Positions 36,874 to 47,876 of a stretch of DNA of 64,000 bases are shown one piece after another; position 1 is the stretch's first letter, and every line of letters begins with the position of its first letter. The notes below the pieces were generated by a model that saw nothing but the letters and a program-made list of their open reading frames with translations, was not told where the DNA came from and searched no databases. The DNA is from Plecoglossus altivelis. Lineage: Eukaryota; Chordata; Actinopteri; Osmeriformes; Plecoglossidae. The stretch lies in assembly GCA_036571765.1 (NCBI GenBank), contig BROE01000017.1, positions 73,778 through 137,777 on the forward strand. Direction: 5' to 3'. The position numbers and the translations under genes were made by a program.

Positions 36874-37678
36874 AGTTATCTCCTGCCTTAGTCTGTGTGC
36901 CTGGTGGCTCCGGGCTGGTGTGTGCTCATTTCCTGCCTGGATGTGCTTTTAGAGCTCTAGCAGTTCAGGAACACATGGCCAGTCACTGTTTCGCTAAGAG
37001 TTCCCCTCCCAGCTCCCCTCCCCCCCCCCCCACCCACCATCCCCCCCGGACCTTCCCCACCCTGTCAGCTTCATGCCCAGCTAACTCCAGGCTGTGACCC
37101 CCTGTTGAGCTGCCCCACACTCTTCTCAGCCTCCCTCCTCACCCATCAAACCCTACTCATCACCCAGCTATGTCTGTCTATCAACAACTGATTCCCATAG
37201 GAACACACACAGACATCACTCTACCCAGCAAGGACAAGGATATTCACACACAGCTGCCAACTGCTTGTCAGATCTTGCTTGGCTCCAACCTTCTATGTGC
37301 ATGTGTGAGTGCATTGATGAAATAAGTGTTTTTTCTGTCTCTTCAGTAACGGAGTGACCAAGTACTGGTGAGTTCTGGATTTGTATCTACGAATTACTTG
37401 GGTATCAATCATGTCTCTCTTTCTGCACTGAAGGCCAGAGGACAGTTTTTGTAGAAAATAGGAAAACACACTGATAGGCAGGAGACACACTGTACAGACA
37501 CACTGTAGGCAGGAGAATACTACATACAATAACTGACTGTCATCAGAACACAGTACATAACAGTAGTACCGCATATGATTGGACAATAAGACTGAATATT
37601 GAACAGATGATAAGGTAATTGTTAATCAAGATGAACATAAGCACATAGGAAATGGAATTTCTTCAACAGTGTACGTAC

Positions 37679-37762
37679 CAGCATCGGGCCAGGTACATGT
37701 GCTCCTTCACAAACACTGAACCTGTCAGTAGGATGTACCAGCAGGTGGAGATATTGTCAGGG
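37679..37762 (-). CDS. rapgef6: rapgef6 coding exon 4
   Basis: Minus-strand exon of 84 nt. The first base completes Tyr, followed by PDNISTCWYILLTGSVFVKE and HMYLARC; the last two bases start the next Cys codon. Acceptor TGTTTCAG, donor GTACGTAC. CWYILL-GSV-VKE is the hallmark strand of the N-terminal cyclic-nucleotide-binding-like domain of RAPGEF2/6. Separated from exon 3 by an intron of only 75 bp and from exon 5 by 13.3 kb. Phases fit both neighbours. Confidence 0.93.
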
Positions 37763-37837
37763 CTGAAACACAGTGATCACAGTTACACATATATACACGT
37801 AACACACACATAAACTGTTTCCTGGTTAAGTACTCAC

Positions 37838-37894
37838 TAGAAGAGGACGCGATTAGCTTCATGCCTCTCATACCTGGCGGAGGTGCACATCAAC
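37838..37894 (-). CDS. rapgef6: rapgef6 coding exon 3
   Basis: Minus-strand exon of 57 nt encoding (R)LMCTSARYERHEANRVLF(Y). Acceptor TGTTTCAG, donor GTGAGTAC. LM-x-x-x-RYERHEAN-VLFY matches the RAPGEF2/6 family. First base and last two bases are shared codons with exons 2 and 4. Confidence 0.93.
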
Positions 37895-38052
37895 CTGAAA
37901 CAACAATAGGGCCTAGTCATATGCTGTCAAGAGCTAGCACACACTTTTTTTTCTTCTCTCAAACACATACAGTATATGCTGCAGTAAGGGGCTGTTTGTC
38001 AACTCTATGGTATGTCATGTCACTCACTCACACAGACACACACAAACAAACA

Positions 38053-38056
38053 AACA

Positions 38057-38104
<48 letters not shown>
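38053..38104. repeat. (CA)n microsatellite
   Basis: CA dinucleotides on plus (GU in the rapgef6 pre-mRNA), inside intron 2. Confidence 0.97.
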
Positions 38105-38106
<2 letters not shown>

Positions 38107-38239
38107 CTGTTTATTTCCCTCTGCTGCAAACCAAGACCTGCAGGTAAGAATGGTCTAATTCCTTATTCTTCTGACCTAGCCTCCTTTACTTGTCTCTGTC
38201 CCCTTTCCTTCATGAAGGTAGGGAAGGATTCATCTAGCC

Positions 38240-38437
38240 CAGACCTGGGCATTTCACGGCCCGCGGGCCACAACCGGCCCTTTGTCTGTCCCAGTCTGGC
38301 CCCCATGAGGTAAAAGATAAATAAATAAATGTGTTGAGTGGTAGAAAATTGTAGTCCTGAAAGACTACAGCGATCCGGCGATTAAGGTATTACATACGCA
38401 GCCTCGCGATATACACACACACACACACACACATATA

Positions 38438-38491
<54 letters not shown>

Positions 38492-38703
38492 ATATATGTA
38501 TATATACATATATGTATATATATATATGTGTGTGTATATATATATATATCACAACAACATTGTCATTCAAAGCCATATCATTTTCCTTTTTCAAGTAATA
38601 AAATGTATATTTTACAGAATTAAGTTTACCTTATTTGTTCAGCCCGCCACAACAATCCCAATTTCTCATGTAGCCCTCTGGGAAAATGAATAGCCCATCC
38701 CTG
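38240..38703. mobile_element. Non-autonomous hAT element (MITE) with perfect 8-bp target duplication
   Basis: Terminal sequences CAGACCTGGGCATTTC at the left and GAATAGCCCATCCCTG at the right (reverse complement CAGGGATGGGCTATTC) form hAT-type inverted repeats. The flanks are identical 8-bp direct repeats ATCTAGCC at 38232-38239 and 38704-38711. The inside contains AC, AT and TG microsatellites (38413-38550) and no transposase. It lies in rapgef6 intron 2. Confidence 0.88.
38413..38550. repeat. Compound (AC)n-(AT)n-(TG)n-(TATG)n microsatellite
   Basis: An AC run, an AT run, a TG run of about 34 bp, then TATATG-type repeats; AC and TG arms are self-complementary and can fold as a hairpin. Confidence 0.95.
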
Positions 38704-38952
38704 ATCTAGCCTAGCATGTAGGGTTAGGAATAGGATTCAAACCTTATGTCCCATGGCTGAGCTGATACAATTGCTCCATGACACAATTTTAGACCAAGGA
38801 GGGAAGAGACAGGAGAGGTATGGAGGGATAGGAAAATAGACAAAAAATCTGAGAGATAGATGGATGGAAAGAAGGACGGATGGGTGGAACAAGAGCTGGA
38901 TGGATGGATAGATGATAGATGCATGGATGAAGGATTGGACAGATATACTAAC

Positions 38953-39023
38953 CTGAGTTGGTGCTCTCGGAGGTGAGACAGAACATCCATGTGGTAAAGG
39001 TGTTCATAGATGATGTGGAGATC
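38953..39023 (-). CDS. rapgef6: rapgef6 coding exon 2
   Basis: Minus-strand exon of 71 nt encoding DLHIIYEHLYHMDVLSHLRE and HQL plus two bases of Arg. Acceptor GTGTTCCAG, donor GTTAGTAT. It matches the family segment TPEDLxxIYxxLHxMExLSxLREHQLR. Joined to exon 1 it gives RTTEDLHIIY. Confidence 0.94.
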
Positions 39024-39090
39024 CTGGAACACACAAACAGGTTAGACCTGGCAGAGGTGATACACACATACTCAAATTGAGTAACGTGTG

Positions 39091-39270
39091 TACAGAAACG
39101 TGTGTAAAGCTATGCTAGTACATGGAACGATGGTCCAAACTTTCCTCACATTCAAAACAACCGTGTTTAAGTAACTGATGTACTGTACTGTGCGGTGGAA
39201 CCCTAAGCAATGCTAGATGTCACATAGTGTAGGCCTTTGTCAGCTCTGATAAACTTGTTTTTGTCTAATC
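39091..39270 (+). repeat. Inverted-repeat arm near the 3' end of rapgef6 intron 1
   Basis: Reverse complement of 47329-47519 over about 180 bp, roughly nine of ten bases matching by eye. Starts 67 bp upstream (in transcript sense) of the exon 2 acceptor. Confidence 0.88.
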
Positions 39271-40079
39271 ACATTCCCCTTCTCCATCCCCCTCCCCTCT
39301 GAATGTAAAAGTGTGTGTGCGAGAGTATGTGTAAATAAGAGTCTGTGAAGTTTGAATGTAGGCAACGTGACAAGTAGCACGTTGCTGCCACCTTCTGTCT
39401 AGACTGCTTTCATGACACAGTAGCTAACACGCTAACACATATGCACACACCATCCACACACACGCAGTACAGAAAAGGTTTTTTTTACAGAGAGAGTATT
39501 GTGACAGCTACTACAACACTGCAATACAAACATGCTGGTACCTCAGTCTACCTTCACTCAAAATGGAGTGCGTGTGTGTGTGTGTGTTCTATCAAACCTC
39601 TGAGTCAACATCATTAAATAACACTTCTTAAGGTCTGTCTCACTCACTCAGTCACTCACACAGACATACAACAGCCATTAATTTACGTCTTTCAGATGAA
39701 GCCAACAGGGTCTTTATAGCTCCACACAGACGCAAATATGGATGTGCCAAGTGGTCAAGACAACCTGTGACTGACTGTTGGCTGGCAGACCAAAGGTCTT
39801 GACTACAACATAATTTCTTTAAAACATGCATGACCATGCTACTCACTCACATGCAACCAGCAAATTAGATTTTTGGGGGGGTGCTATGTTGAAAAGGGAC
39901 GGGACAGAACAAGAACCTAAATTTAGGGCTGTAGAAAGGGGAAAATTGACTACCCTCGAAACTCCTGGGTTACTTGCTATGGGATTCATTCGTTCCCATG
40001 CCATTTTGTGCCTTATGACCCAAAGCTTTACGGAGCTTGTTCAAGTAGTGACTGGTAGCTAAGGTAGGAGTGATCAAAG
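39271..40079. other. No gene seen; rapgef6 intron 1
   Basis: Noncoding, with a short TG run at 39569-39587. No exon recognised. Confidence 0.5.
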
Positions 40080-41770
40080 CCGTTTTGGGGCGTGGCTTTC
40101 GTGACAGGTCAATTGGTTATGTAAATTGGGTGGAACAATGGTCACAGTATCAGCTGACAGCATACTACCGTGCAATTACAGATATAGAAACATGAAGTTA
40201 CAGTGCGTGTTCACTTCATCGCCAATTGCGACAGAGTACCGCGCGTGTGAGGCAGATTTATGCAGTTGTATTTCTCTAAAGTCACTGTTGTATAACGCAT
40301 TTGCATAATGTCATAGCTTACTTTGCTATGACATTATGCAAATGGGTATAAACAACGGGACAATGGGACTCGGGTTTACGTTCGACACTCGCAATGTAGA
40401 TCAAAATACAACATTTACACACATTAAATAAAAATCAAATATGCTATCTAGATGTAGTGTGATCTTATCCTCTAATTTTGTGTATCTTCGTATTTCATTC
40501 AGGGTGAAAAAATAAATGTTAAAGTATGCTGCCGGGCAATTAGGGCGTGTGGCTACCATCAACGGAGTTTAGGCTTAGAAGTCACATTTTATTACAAGAC
40601 TGAATTTAATAGTACAAAACCTCCACCAGGAGCACCAACAGCATCGGCGACGCTGCACGATACGCCAAACTTATTTTTTTTAAACATCTCTGTAAGAATA
40701 CAGAGACATATCAACAGGACTAGGTATAAAGCCACACAGAATATTAGTTTCTACGCCATCTTGAAACTGAAAGCTAGAAATATAAACATGGTTTATACAT
40801 TTCAGAAGCATGAAAATCCGATTGGACATCGCTGGCCAAAATCGCTCCTCATTTATAAAATGTTGAGACAATATCAACTTGAACTGCTTGGATAGAGCAT
40901 ATATGAGCCTGGCTCTATTTAAAATGGATTGAAAACATGCCGGTGCTTGCATTGCGTCGCTGCCTCGGACACATTGGATGCCAGTGTATGACATTCGCGT
41001 AGCATCGGACGCTCTCTGTCCACACTGAATCCGCTAAATTAGCTTCTGTACGTCATGTAAACTAACCAGCTACTTTCACCATGCCCTAACTGGATGCAAG
41101 TGTCCGACTGTTACGTCTCATGGGACGCTCTCTGTCCACACTGAATACGCACTTCTATCGCCATCTATCCTCTATCGACTATGTGCTACAGAGTTTTAAA
41201 CGCGAGCGACACAAACTAAATAGAAACAGAGCATCCGACAAAAAGCTCAGACAACTTTGCGCTGTGTCCGCGTCACTCGCATCAAGTTAGGACATTCCAA
41301 CAGACGACAAGGAAATCGAACTTCTTCCCGTCACTCGCGTTGCATCCAGTGCACGGTGTCTTAACAGGATGCGAGCGTACGTCTGTCGCGTAATATTGGA
41401 CACTCTCTATCCACAGCCAATCCATCAAATTAATTTATGTTACGTTGCATAAACGAACCATGTTACTATGATTGAATGTACTACAGAGTTTTCGACGCGT
41501 GCAAATAATAATAAATATAAACAGCGCATCCGACAAGTTCAGCCAAAACGTTGCATTGCCTCGCATTGCTCACATCAAGTCAGGACAGAAAACAAGGCAA
41601 TCGAACTGCTTTAAATCGCGTTGCTCGCATCCCATGGTATTTGCGTTCTATGTGAACGCAGAATTAGGACACGGTTATTTGCACTCGGACAAAGGCTCCT
41701 GTAAAGAGTTGGAAAGACAGGTGGAACATGTGTTCCTAACCAACCAGTCACATTTTAATAATCCAAAAAT
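40080..41770 (+). repeat. Unclassified dispersed repeat, family B (longest copy)
   Basis: 40105-40260 resembles 44075-44200 and 32710-32860. 40720-40820 resembles 11830-11890 and 27370-27420. 41010-41640 contains two diverged copies of a unit of about 295 bp (CTACAGAGTTTT at 41186 and 41481, each followed by GCATCCGACAA, CATCAAGT, AGGACA and AATCGAAC). Relatively CpG-rich. No protein is recognised. Confidence 0.6.
40298..40344. repeat. Perfect 20-bp inverted repeat with 7-nt loop
   Basis: Left arm 40298-40317 begins CATTTGCATAATG; right arm 40325-40344 is its exact reverse complement. Each arm contains an octamer (ATTTGCAT/ATGCAAAT). Confidence 0.95.
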
Positions 41771-42099
41771 TGGCATGTAACTAAAAAAATTACATATTGA
41801 AAAAATATATAGTTCTCAGATCTCGCTGGGGGCATGTCAGCGGAAGTCTATAAAACCCCAATTACTCACAGGAAAGCTGATCTCAACTGTCAAATACCAC
41901 AACAACAAAAGGTTTAGACTCTACAACAAAAATTCAGGACCATGTAACATGATAATGTGGTCTGCAAATACATAGTGCACACAAACTGCAGGTAAATACT
42001 CAGAGCACACACGCATATAGACTGTATAGTGTGCAAACATTCCAAACACACTGGTACACAAACACTCACACTCCACTTTATGGAGGAATATGACCGGCC

Positions 42100-42245
42100 A
42101 TGTGAGACCCTGACAGACTGACTGAATATCTAATTGTCTATTTGACTGACTGAATAGCCGACTGACTGTATAGTTGACAGCTTGAATGTATAGCTGACAG
42201 AATGGCTGACTGAACTGAAATGTTGACTGACTTGTTCTGACTTCT
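42100..42245. repeat. Degenerate tandem repeat of GACTGAATAG-like units
   Basis: Repeated GACTGACTGAATA, GACTGTATAGTTGACAG and TGTATAGCTGACAG words, immediately 5' of the LINE fragment. Confidence 0.6.
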
Positions 42246-42249
42246 CGTG

Positions 42250-43832
42250 TGAGTGTGTGTGCCAGGTTATCTGACGGAGCAGAAATCACCTGTGTCCTGT
42301 CTGAATGACTACCGCCCCATAGAACTGACCCCTATCATAATGAAGTGCTTTGAGAAGTTAGTCATGAAGAGCATAAGAACCAGCCTCCCCGAAACACTCG
42401 ACCCGCTCCAGTTTGCATATCGTCCGAACCGCTCCACAGACGATGCAATCTCCTCAACTGTCCACCAACAAAGACTCTTATGTAAGAATGTTGTTCATTG
42501 ACTTCAGCTCAGCATTCAACACAATAATCCCTCAACAGCTCACTAACAAACTAAACATACTGGGACTGAAAAATTCCCTCTGCAACTGGTTTCTGGACTT
42601 TCTAACCGAAAGACCTCAGTCAGTCCGTGTCAGCCATAACACCTCGAGCACCTCGACACTGAGCACAGGTGCCCCACAAGGCTGTGTGCTCAGCCCACTG
42701 CTCTTCACGCTGCTGACCCACGACTGCACTGCCAAGTTCAGCTCCAACCACATCATCAAGTTTGCTGATGACACAACAGTGGTAGGTCTCATCAGCAACA
42801 ACGATGAAACACACTATAGAGAGGAAGTGGCACAGCTGGCGAAATGGTGTGGGGCAAACAACCTGTCCCTCAACTTGAGCAAGACAAAGGAGGTTGTGAT
42901 GGACTTCAAGAGGAACTCCGCGGATCACCCCCCACTGACCATCGACAGCTCGCCTGTCGAGAGAGTCAACAGCACCAAATTCCTGGGGATGCACATCACA
43001 GAGGACCTCACCTGGACCACCAACACCAAGTCACTCTCAAAGAAGGCACATCAGCGCCTACACTTTCTCTACCGGCTGAAGAGAGCAAGTCTCCCTCCAC
43101 CCGTCCTCACCACCTTCTACAGGGGCACCATCGAGAGTGTGCTGACCAGCTGCATCACTGTCTGGTACGGGAACTGCACTGCAGCAGACCGCAAGACCAT
43201 CCAGCAGACAGTGAACACAGCTGCGAGGATCATCGGTGCCCCTCTCCCCTCCATCCTAGACATTTTCCACACACGATGCTCCAGCAAGGCCAATAGTATC
43301 ATTAAGGACCCCACACAACCCTCCCACAGCCTCTTCCAGCTCCTACTACCAGGTAGACGGTTCCGGAGCATCAGAGCCCACTCTGCCAGACTGATCAACA
43401 GCTTCTTCCCACAGGCTGTGAGAGCCCTGAACTCTCCCGGGTCTCTATGACTCCCCACACAAAAACTAAGACTATCGGAAAACTTGCACTAGTCACTCAC
43501 CCACTGCACTATTCACTTTTCATACACACTGCTGTGTGTACACAAACTGCACTAAAGACTCTTTAATAATATATACGCTTTATACGCTCATATTCTTCGC
43601 ACATGTACAATACTCTTTGCACATGTACATCGGTAAGTATTCGTACAGCTTGTATAGTTTGTATCCTGTTTAGTTTATGTATAGGAAAATTGTTATATTC
43701 ATTTTAAATTGATTGTTGTTTGCCTGTACTGTTGTATGCCTGTACTTCTGTAGCACTGTGGCTCTGTGAGGCACGACATTTCGTTCCACTGTATGCACCC
43801 GCATGTAGCGGAATGACAACTTGAAATTGAAC
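42250..43832 (+). mobile_element. L2/CR1/Rex1-group LINE, RT to 3' end, frameshifted
   Basis: 5'-truncated element. 42298-42480 encodes LNDYRPIELTPIIMKCFEKL and DPLQFAYRPNRSTDDAI. After a frameshift, 42413-43450 (345 aa) holds RT motifs LFIDFSSAFNTI, GAPQGCVLSPLLF and IKFADDTTVVGLI, then KTKEVVMDF, KFLGMHI and TSCITVWYGN, ending LLLPGRRFRSIRAHSARLIN, SFFPQAVRALNSPGSL with a stop at 43448. The 3' UTR ends near 43832 with TTGAAATTGAA. The catalytic FADD is intact, but the N-terminal endonuclease half is absent and one frameshift remains. Clade assignment within the Jockey superfamily is from recognised blocks. Confidence 0.88.
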
Positions 43833-44029
43833 ACTATCTTCATGCTTTTTCTCAATCACCTGGCTCTAAATATCAACACATGAACAACCCCAGAAACGGT
43901 ATTCATTAGGCTGCATAAATTCATTTGTCACATCAGAGTCCGTGAGGGATCATTCAACTGCATGAGTAATCTCATCTACACATCTGTTTTACCCAGATGT
44001 CTTGCAAATTGACAGTTAATATGAATCAA

Positions 44030-44760
44030 TATAAAATCTGCTCTCAAGTTAAGAATCCAACAATGGAGTTTAATTGGTTATGTAACGCTGGATAGAATGG
44101 TGGATCAGTCACCATCAGCTCACAGCAAGCCCACAGTACTGTGCAATTAGTGAGCATTGTGTCGAGAAATGAAAGCATATCACGCCTTAACAGTTATTAG
44201 CAGTCCTGTAGGAGCTCTGTAAGGAGTACAAAGACAATACGTTTGATCAAATAAAATGCTGAGATTCCAGAAGTGGTCGCACAAATTACGTTTAAGAAGC
44301 ATATGCAACCAAAATGGCCGCATTTTTTAGCCTTAAAAAATTGTCAAATAAAACATTTGTTATTTGTCATACACACACACAGACACACACACACACACAG
44401 ACACACACACAATGGCTGGATAGTTCAGCGGATAAGTGCAGCGATCGCTTCGAATTCTTTAGGGAGACGCTTCCAAATTTGGCTGCAGAATGATACATTA
44501 CACCGTATTGTTATTGATATATTTGAAAGAATAACCATGTTATTAAGATTGTATGACACTAATTGTAGAATACGGTGAACATTTGTAAAATTGTAGACTT
44601 TTAAATTATGTACTAAATATTACTTTGGAGAATACCAATACTCACCCTACAATCTAACTACATAATGTTGGTAACGAACGGGCGTTTTGTGTGGTTATCC
44701 TGATAAACCCGAATTAAGCCGTTATTTTAACTAATCAAAATCTACGTATTGATCTGTTGA
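44030..44760 (+). repeat. Unclassified dispersed repeat, family B
   Basis: Contains both the 32650-type block (44065-44240) and the 27660-type block (44420-44730), showing that these belong to one larger element. A CA-rich microsatellite lies inside at 44370-44412. Confidence 0.7.
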
Positions 44761-46659
44761 GCTAGCATGTCCGTAGTTGTAAGAACGTTATGTCAATTGG
44801 CAGAAAGAAACGGGTTGTCACGTTGCAAACCCCCAAGTCTAATTTTAAAAGCAGCACACAAATTCTAATTAATTCCCGAAGTTGAAAAGCACAGGGAGTT
44901 GTATGGACCCTCCGCAAATACGCAAATAAACGGGGAGCTAGTTCACCCATTTCGGACTGGTTTCAAACTTAGCAAAAATCGGGATAAATGCTTATATAAA
45001 AGAGCTAGTAGTATGAGCCAGGTTCAAGAATCAAACAAAAATTATTGGGGGAAATAGTCGTGGATATGTTGAATGGAGATAATAGAATAAAACGACCAGA
45101 AGAGCTGGCTGCCTAATCGGAAATGCAATACCACTTAAATCCACCAGGGCCATTGCCTCGCGCTAGAATTGCTGGGAAGGATGAGACGTATACAGTCACT
45201 AAGCCCTGGCTCTGTTGTGGCTCTCTCGCCTGTGGAAGGGCAAACCGGTTCTTAGAAAGCTCACAAATTAAACCAGCTCTAGCACCAGCTCCCAACTAGC
45301 TCTCAGTTCACTTTGGAGGAAAAGGGTTCACTATTATAGTGGCATGCACACACACACCTCATGCTAAATTTGCAAAGTAAGAAACGTTCTTTCAAGTTAG
45401 ACGTGTTGGATTGGTAGTCTAGCTCTACTGTATCAGAACATAGTACAGACAAGCACACACAGACTTTCTGGCTAGTCTGCATTCTTGACTAAACATGGTT
45501 CAAACTAAGAGCCCCCCATCAGCCAATCAGGAATGGGCTCACACACTCCAACAATCGGATGTAAACTCTGATTGGCCCAGACCCAGTTTGGGGGGGGTCT
45601 AAATCATCACATTATCTGTCGGGGTAAGAATGCCACACTCAGGTACTTACACAGAGCCACGTACACACTAGTACACACTGGGACTATGGGTTCAACCCTG
45701 CAAATCTTACCACTTCACTCCTTATCTGGTGTAAATGTCATGTCCTCCTACTCCATCTCCACCCTAACAACCCTTTATCCCCATTCCCTCCCATCCCAAC
45801 TACCCCTTTCACACACACCCCCCCCCCATTTCCTCCCACTCTTCCTCCTCCCATATACAAAACTAGTTTTGCTTCATGTGAAACCTTGAGGATTGTATTG
45901 ACAAGGTTTCAGATGCATGAACGTAAATCAGGCATAGGTTGTGTTCACGCTTGGTCTATTTGCTCCCCCTCTCAGTATTTCACTTTATATATTATTCTCT
46001 CTTTCTCACTTGGTATCTACTTGGTAGCTACTTTTTGCCTCTTAGACACAAATTAATCAGTCACACTGGTCTGTTGCTTACATTTTAATTTTAACCACAC
46101 AACAGCAGACGCTCATACTCTCTCTCTCACACACACCTTGTTTTCTTTCTTCCCAACTTCACATAACCACTTCTGATATGACCTACATCTCTCAGCTTTA
46201 CCAGTCTGTACACGACAGCAAAACGCCTTGAACCACAAGTGTCCGCTTCACATACTTTTTGCCTGTTCCCCAGTTCAGAAATTTGACAGTACAGCTAAAG
46301 GGACATTCCGCTGATATTTGACTGTACCAAGCCTGTGCAGGCTTGGTTATATCATCACACATAAGAGCTATTGGGGGGCAGGGGCTAGTGTTTCTCCAGT
46401 CATTATACGTAGATCCCAGGATCCTTTATGATAGCAACTATGTCCAATATGTGTGAGGGTTTACGTTTATGTAAACAAAGCAACTCTTCCACTGAGATGT
46501 GACCAAACTGCTTTGGGAAACCTGCTGCATAACTTTATTGAGGTCAGAGGTTTGCCATGTTAAAGAGAGTTGCATCTTTCAATATATTCTAGAAGGTTGG
46601 CTCAATCTAGACGGCTGGCTTTGTATTTTCTGGAACATGGAGTAGATTACTGAATTTAA
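44761..46659. other. No gene seen; rapgef6 intron 1
   Basis: Unique-looking noncoding sequence with a C-rich patch (45740-45850). No exon recognised. Confidence 0.5.
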
Positions 46660-46729
46660 CCCTGGTGCTTTCTTTGGGTCACTGCGACCCACCATTGTGG
46701 TACAAAATGACCCTAAAGCAGCACAAGGG
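46660..46729. mobile_element. Short hairpin-like MITE, piggyBac-like termini
   Basis: Begins CCCTGGTGCT after TTAA and ends AGCACAAGGG. The internal GGGTCACTGCGACCC forms a second palindrome. Related to 49666-49747. Confidence 0.6.
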
Positions 46730-47204
46730 TTTGAAGGACCTAAAGTGATGTAAGCAATTTTCTTATTACGTAACTTCATTACAGAACCATAAAAAGTCAT
46801 TTCTCTATAGCTGCCATGTTTGTTCGCCATATCAGCCACCAGACAGCTGCACAAGGTTGAAACTGTTTGTTTTGAATCTGTAAATAAAAATAAATAAATA
46901 ACTCACTCTGAAGTGTAAAGGGGCCTTTCTGCTGTTTTCTATGACAACAATCAACTGAATGAAATATACACAACATGCTGATTCGGTGATCGGTAGCGTT
47001 GGGGGGGGATTGAAGTAAGAATAGAAACCGCTGGGCAGTGAAGTAAAATGGTTTCGTTTCTGCTGCGGTTAACAGTACTGTTAACAGAATATTAGTTCAA
47101 ATCCAGCTCAACTGACCGTAAATCAGGTGACAGTTTTCCACAGATAGGAGTAGATTTCTCAAGAACTGCGGACAACAAGTGACATTGATGGGCGAAAGAG
47201 AGTA

Positions 47205-47253
47205 AGTGAGTGGAGAGAGTGAGTGGAGAGAGTGAATGAGTGTGAGAGAGTGT

Positions 47254-47306
<53 letters not shown>

Positions 47307-47328
47307 TGAGTGTGAGTGGAGAGAGAGA
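47205..47328. repeat. (GA)n/GAGT low-complexity tract
   Basis: GA dinucleotides and GAGTGGAGA units directly adjacent to the inverted-repeat arm. Confidence 0.95.
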
Positions 47329-47519
47329 GATTAGACAAAAATAAGTTTATCAGAGCCGACAAAGGCCTAGACTATGTGACATCTAGCATTGCATAGGGCT
47401 CCACCACACAGTACAGTACATCTGTTACTTAAACACGGTTGTTCTGAATGTGGAGAAAGTTTGGACCATCGTTCCATGTACTAGCACAAAACACCCGTAG
47501 CTTTACACACGTTACTGTA
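47329..47519 (-). repeat. Inverted-repeat arm near the 5' end of rapgef6 intron 1
   Basis: Reverse complement of 39091-39270. Ends 288 bp from the exon 1 donor, so the two arms bracket nearly the whole 8.8-kb intron. Confidence 0.88.
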
Positions 47520-47807
47520 AAGTGGTTTGATTCAGCCAGGCATAAATGTTTCTGGGATTGCATTCTAAAGTTTAAGGCAGCGTAGCTATCTTCCATGCTA
47601 TCCGACTATGAAACTATTGTTCCCCGTTCATTCATCACTCTCACTTTGCTTCCTGTAAATCAGAATTCCAACTCGCAGGTTAGGACAGGGCGGCCGGGCG
47701 CGTAGACTAGGCTACCACTGGCTAGCAAGCTAGCGGATGAATTTTCTCTTTCATAGTTCAGAACAGGCAAACTAGCTGGAAACGTCGTTTTGGTCCAAGT
47801 GGTTTAC

Positions 47808-47876
47808 CTCCGTTGTCCTTAGTGCTGGCGGTTTCTTCAAAGCTTGCCTGAAGGAGTTCTCCATGGATCCAGTCAT
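47808..47876 (-). CDS. rapgef6: rapgef6 coding exon 1 with start codon
   Basis: Minus-strand exon encoding MTGSMENSFRQALKKPPALR, TTE, followed by donor GTAAACC. NSFRQAxxKxPxxRTxE matches the N terminus I recall for RAPGEF2 and RAPGEF6, and TTE joins in phase 0 with DLHIIY of exon 2. An upstream in-frame TAA occurs six codons before another ATG at 47882 (MIMTGS...). I chose 47876 because its position corresponds to the family's Met, but 47882 is equally possible. Exons 1-6 together make exactly 164 codons with consistent phases. The protein is a membrane-associated Rap1/Rap2 exchange factor. Confidence 0.9.

Larger units (their letters stand above)
32931..37678. other. Rapgef6 intron 4, mostly unassigned
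   Basis: No coding exon recognised. Contains a family C repeat (35440-35850), a 25-bp palindrome (36849-36873) and a C-rich stretch at 37018-37048. Open frames such as 33509-33694 carry no recognised motif. Confidence 0.5.

Noticed and set aside
42616..42994. Minus-strand open frames opposite the 42-kb LINE
   Set aside because: Antisense of clear reverse transcriptase motifs.
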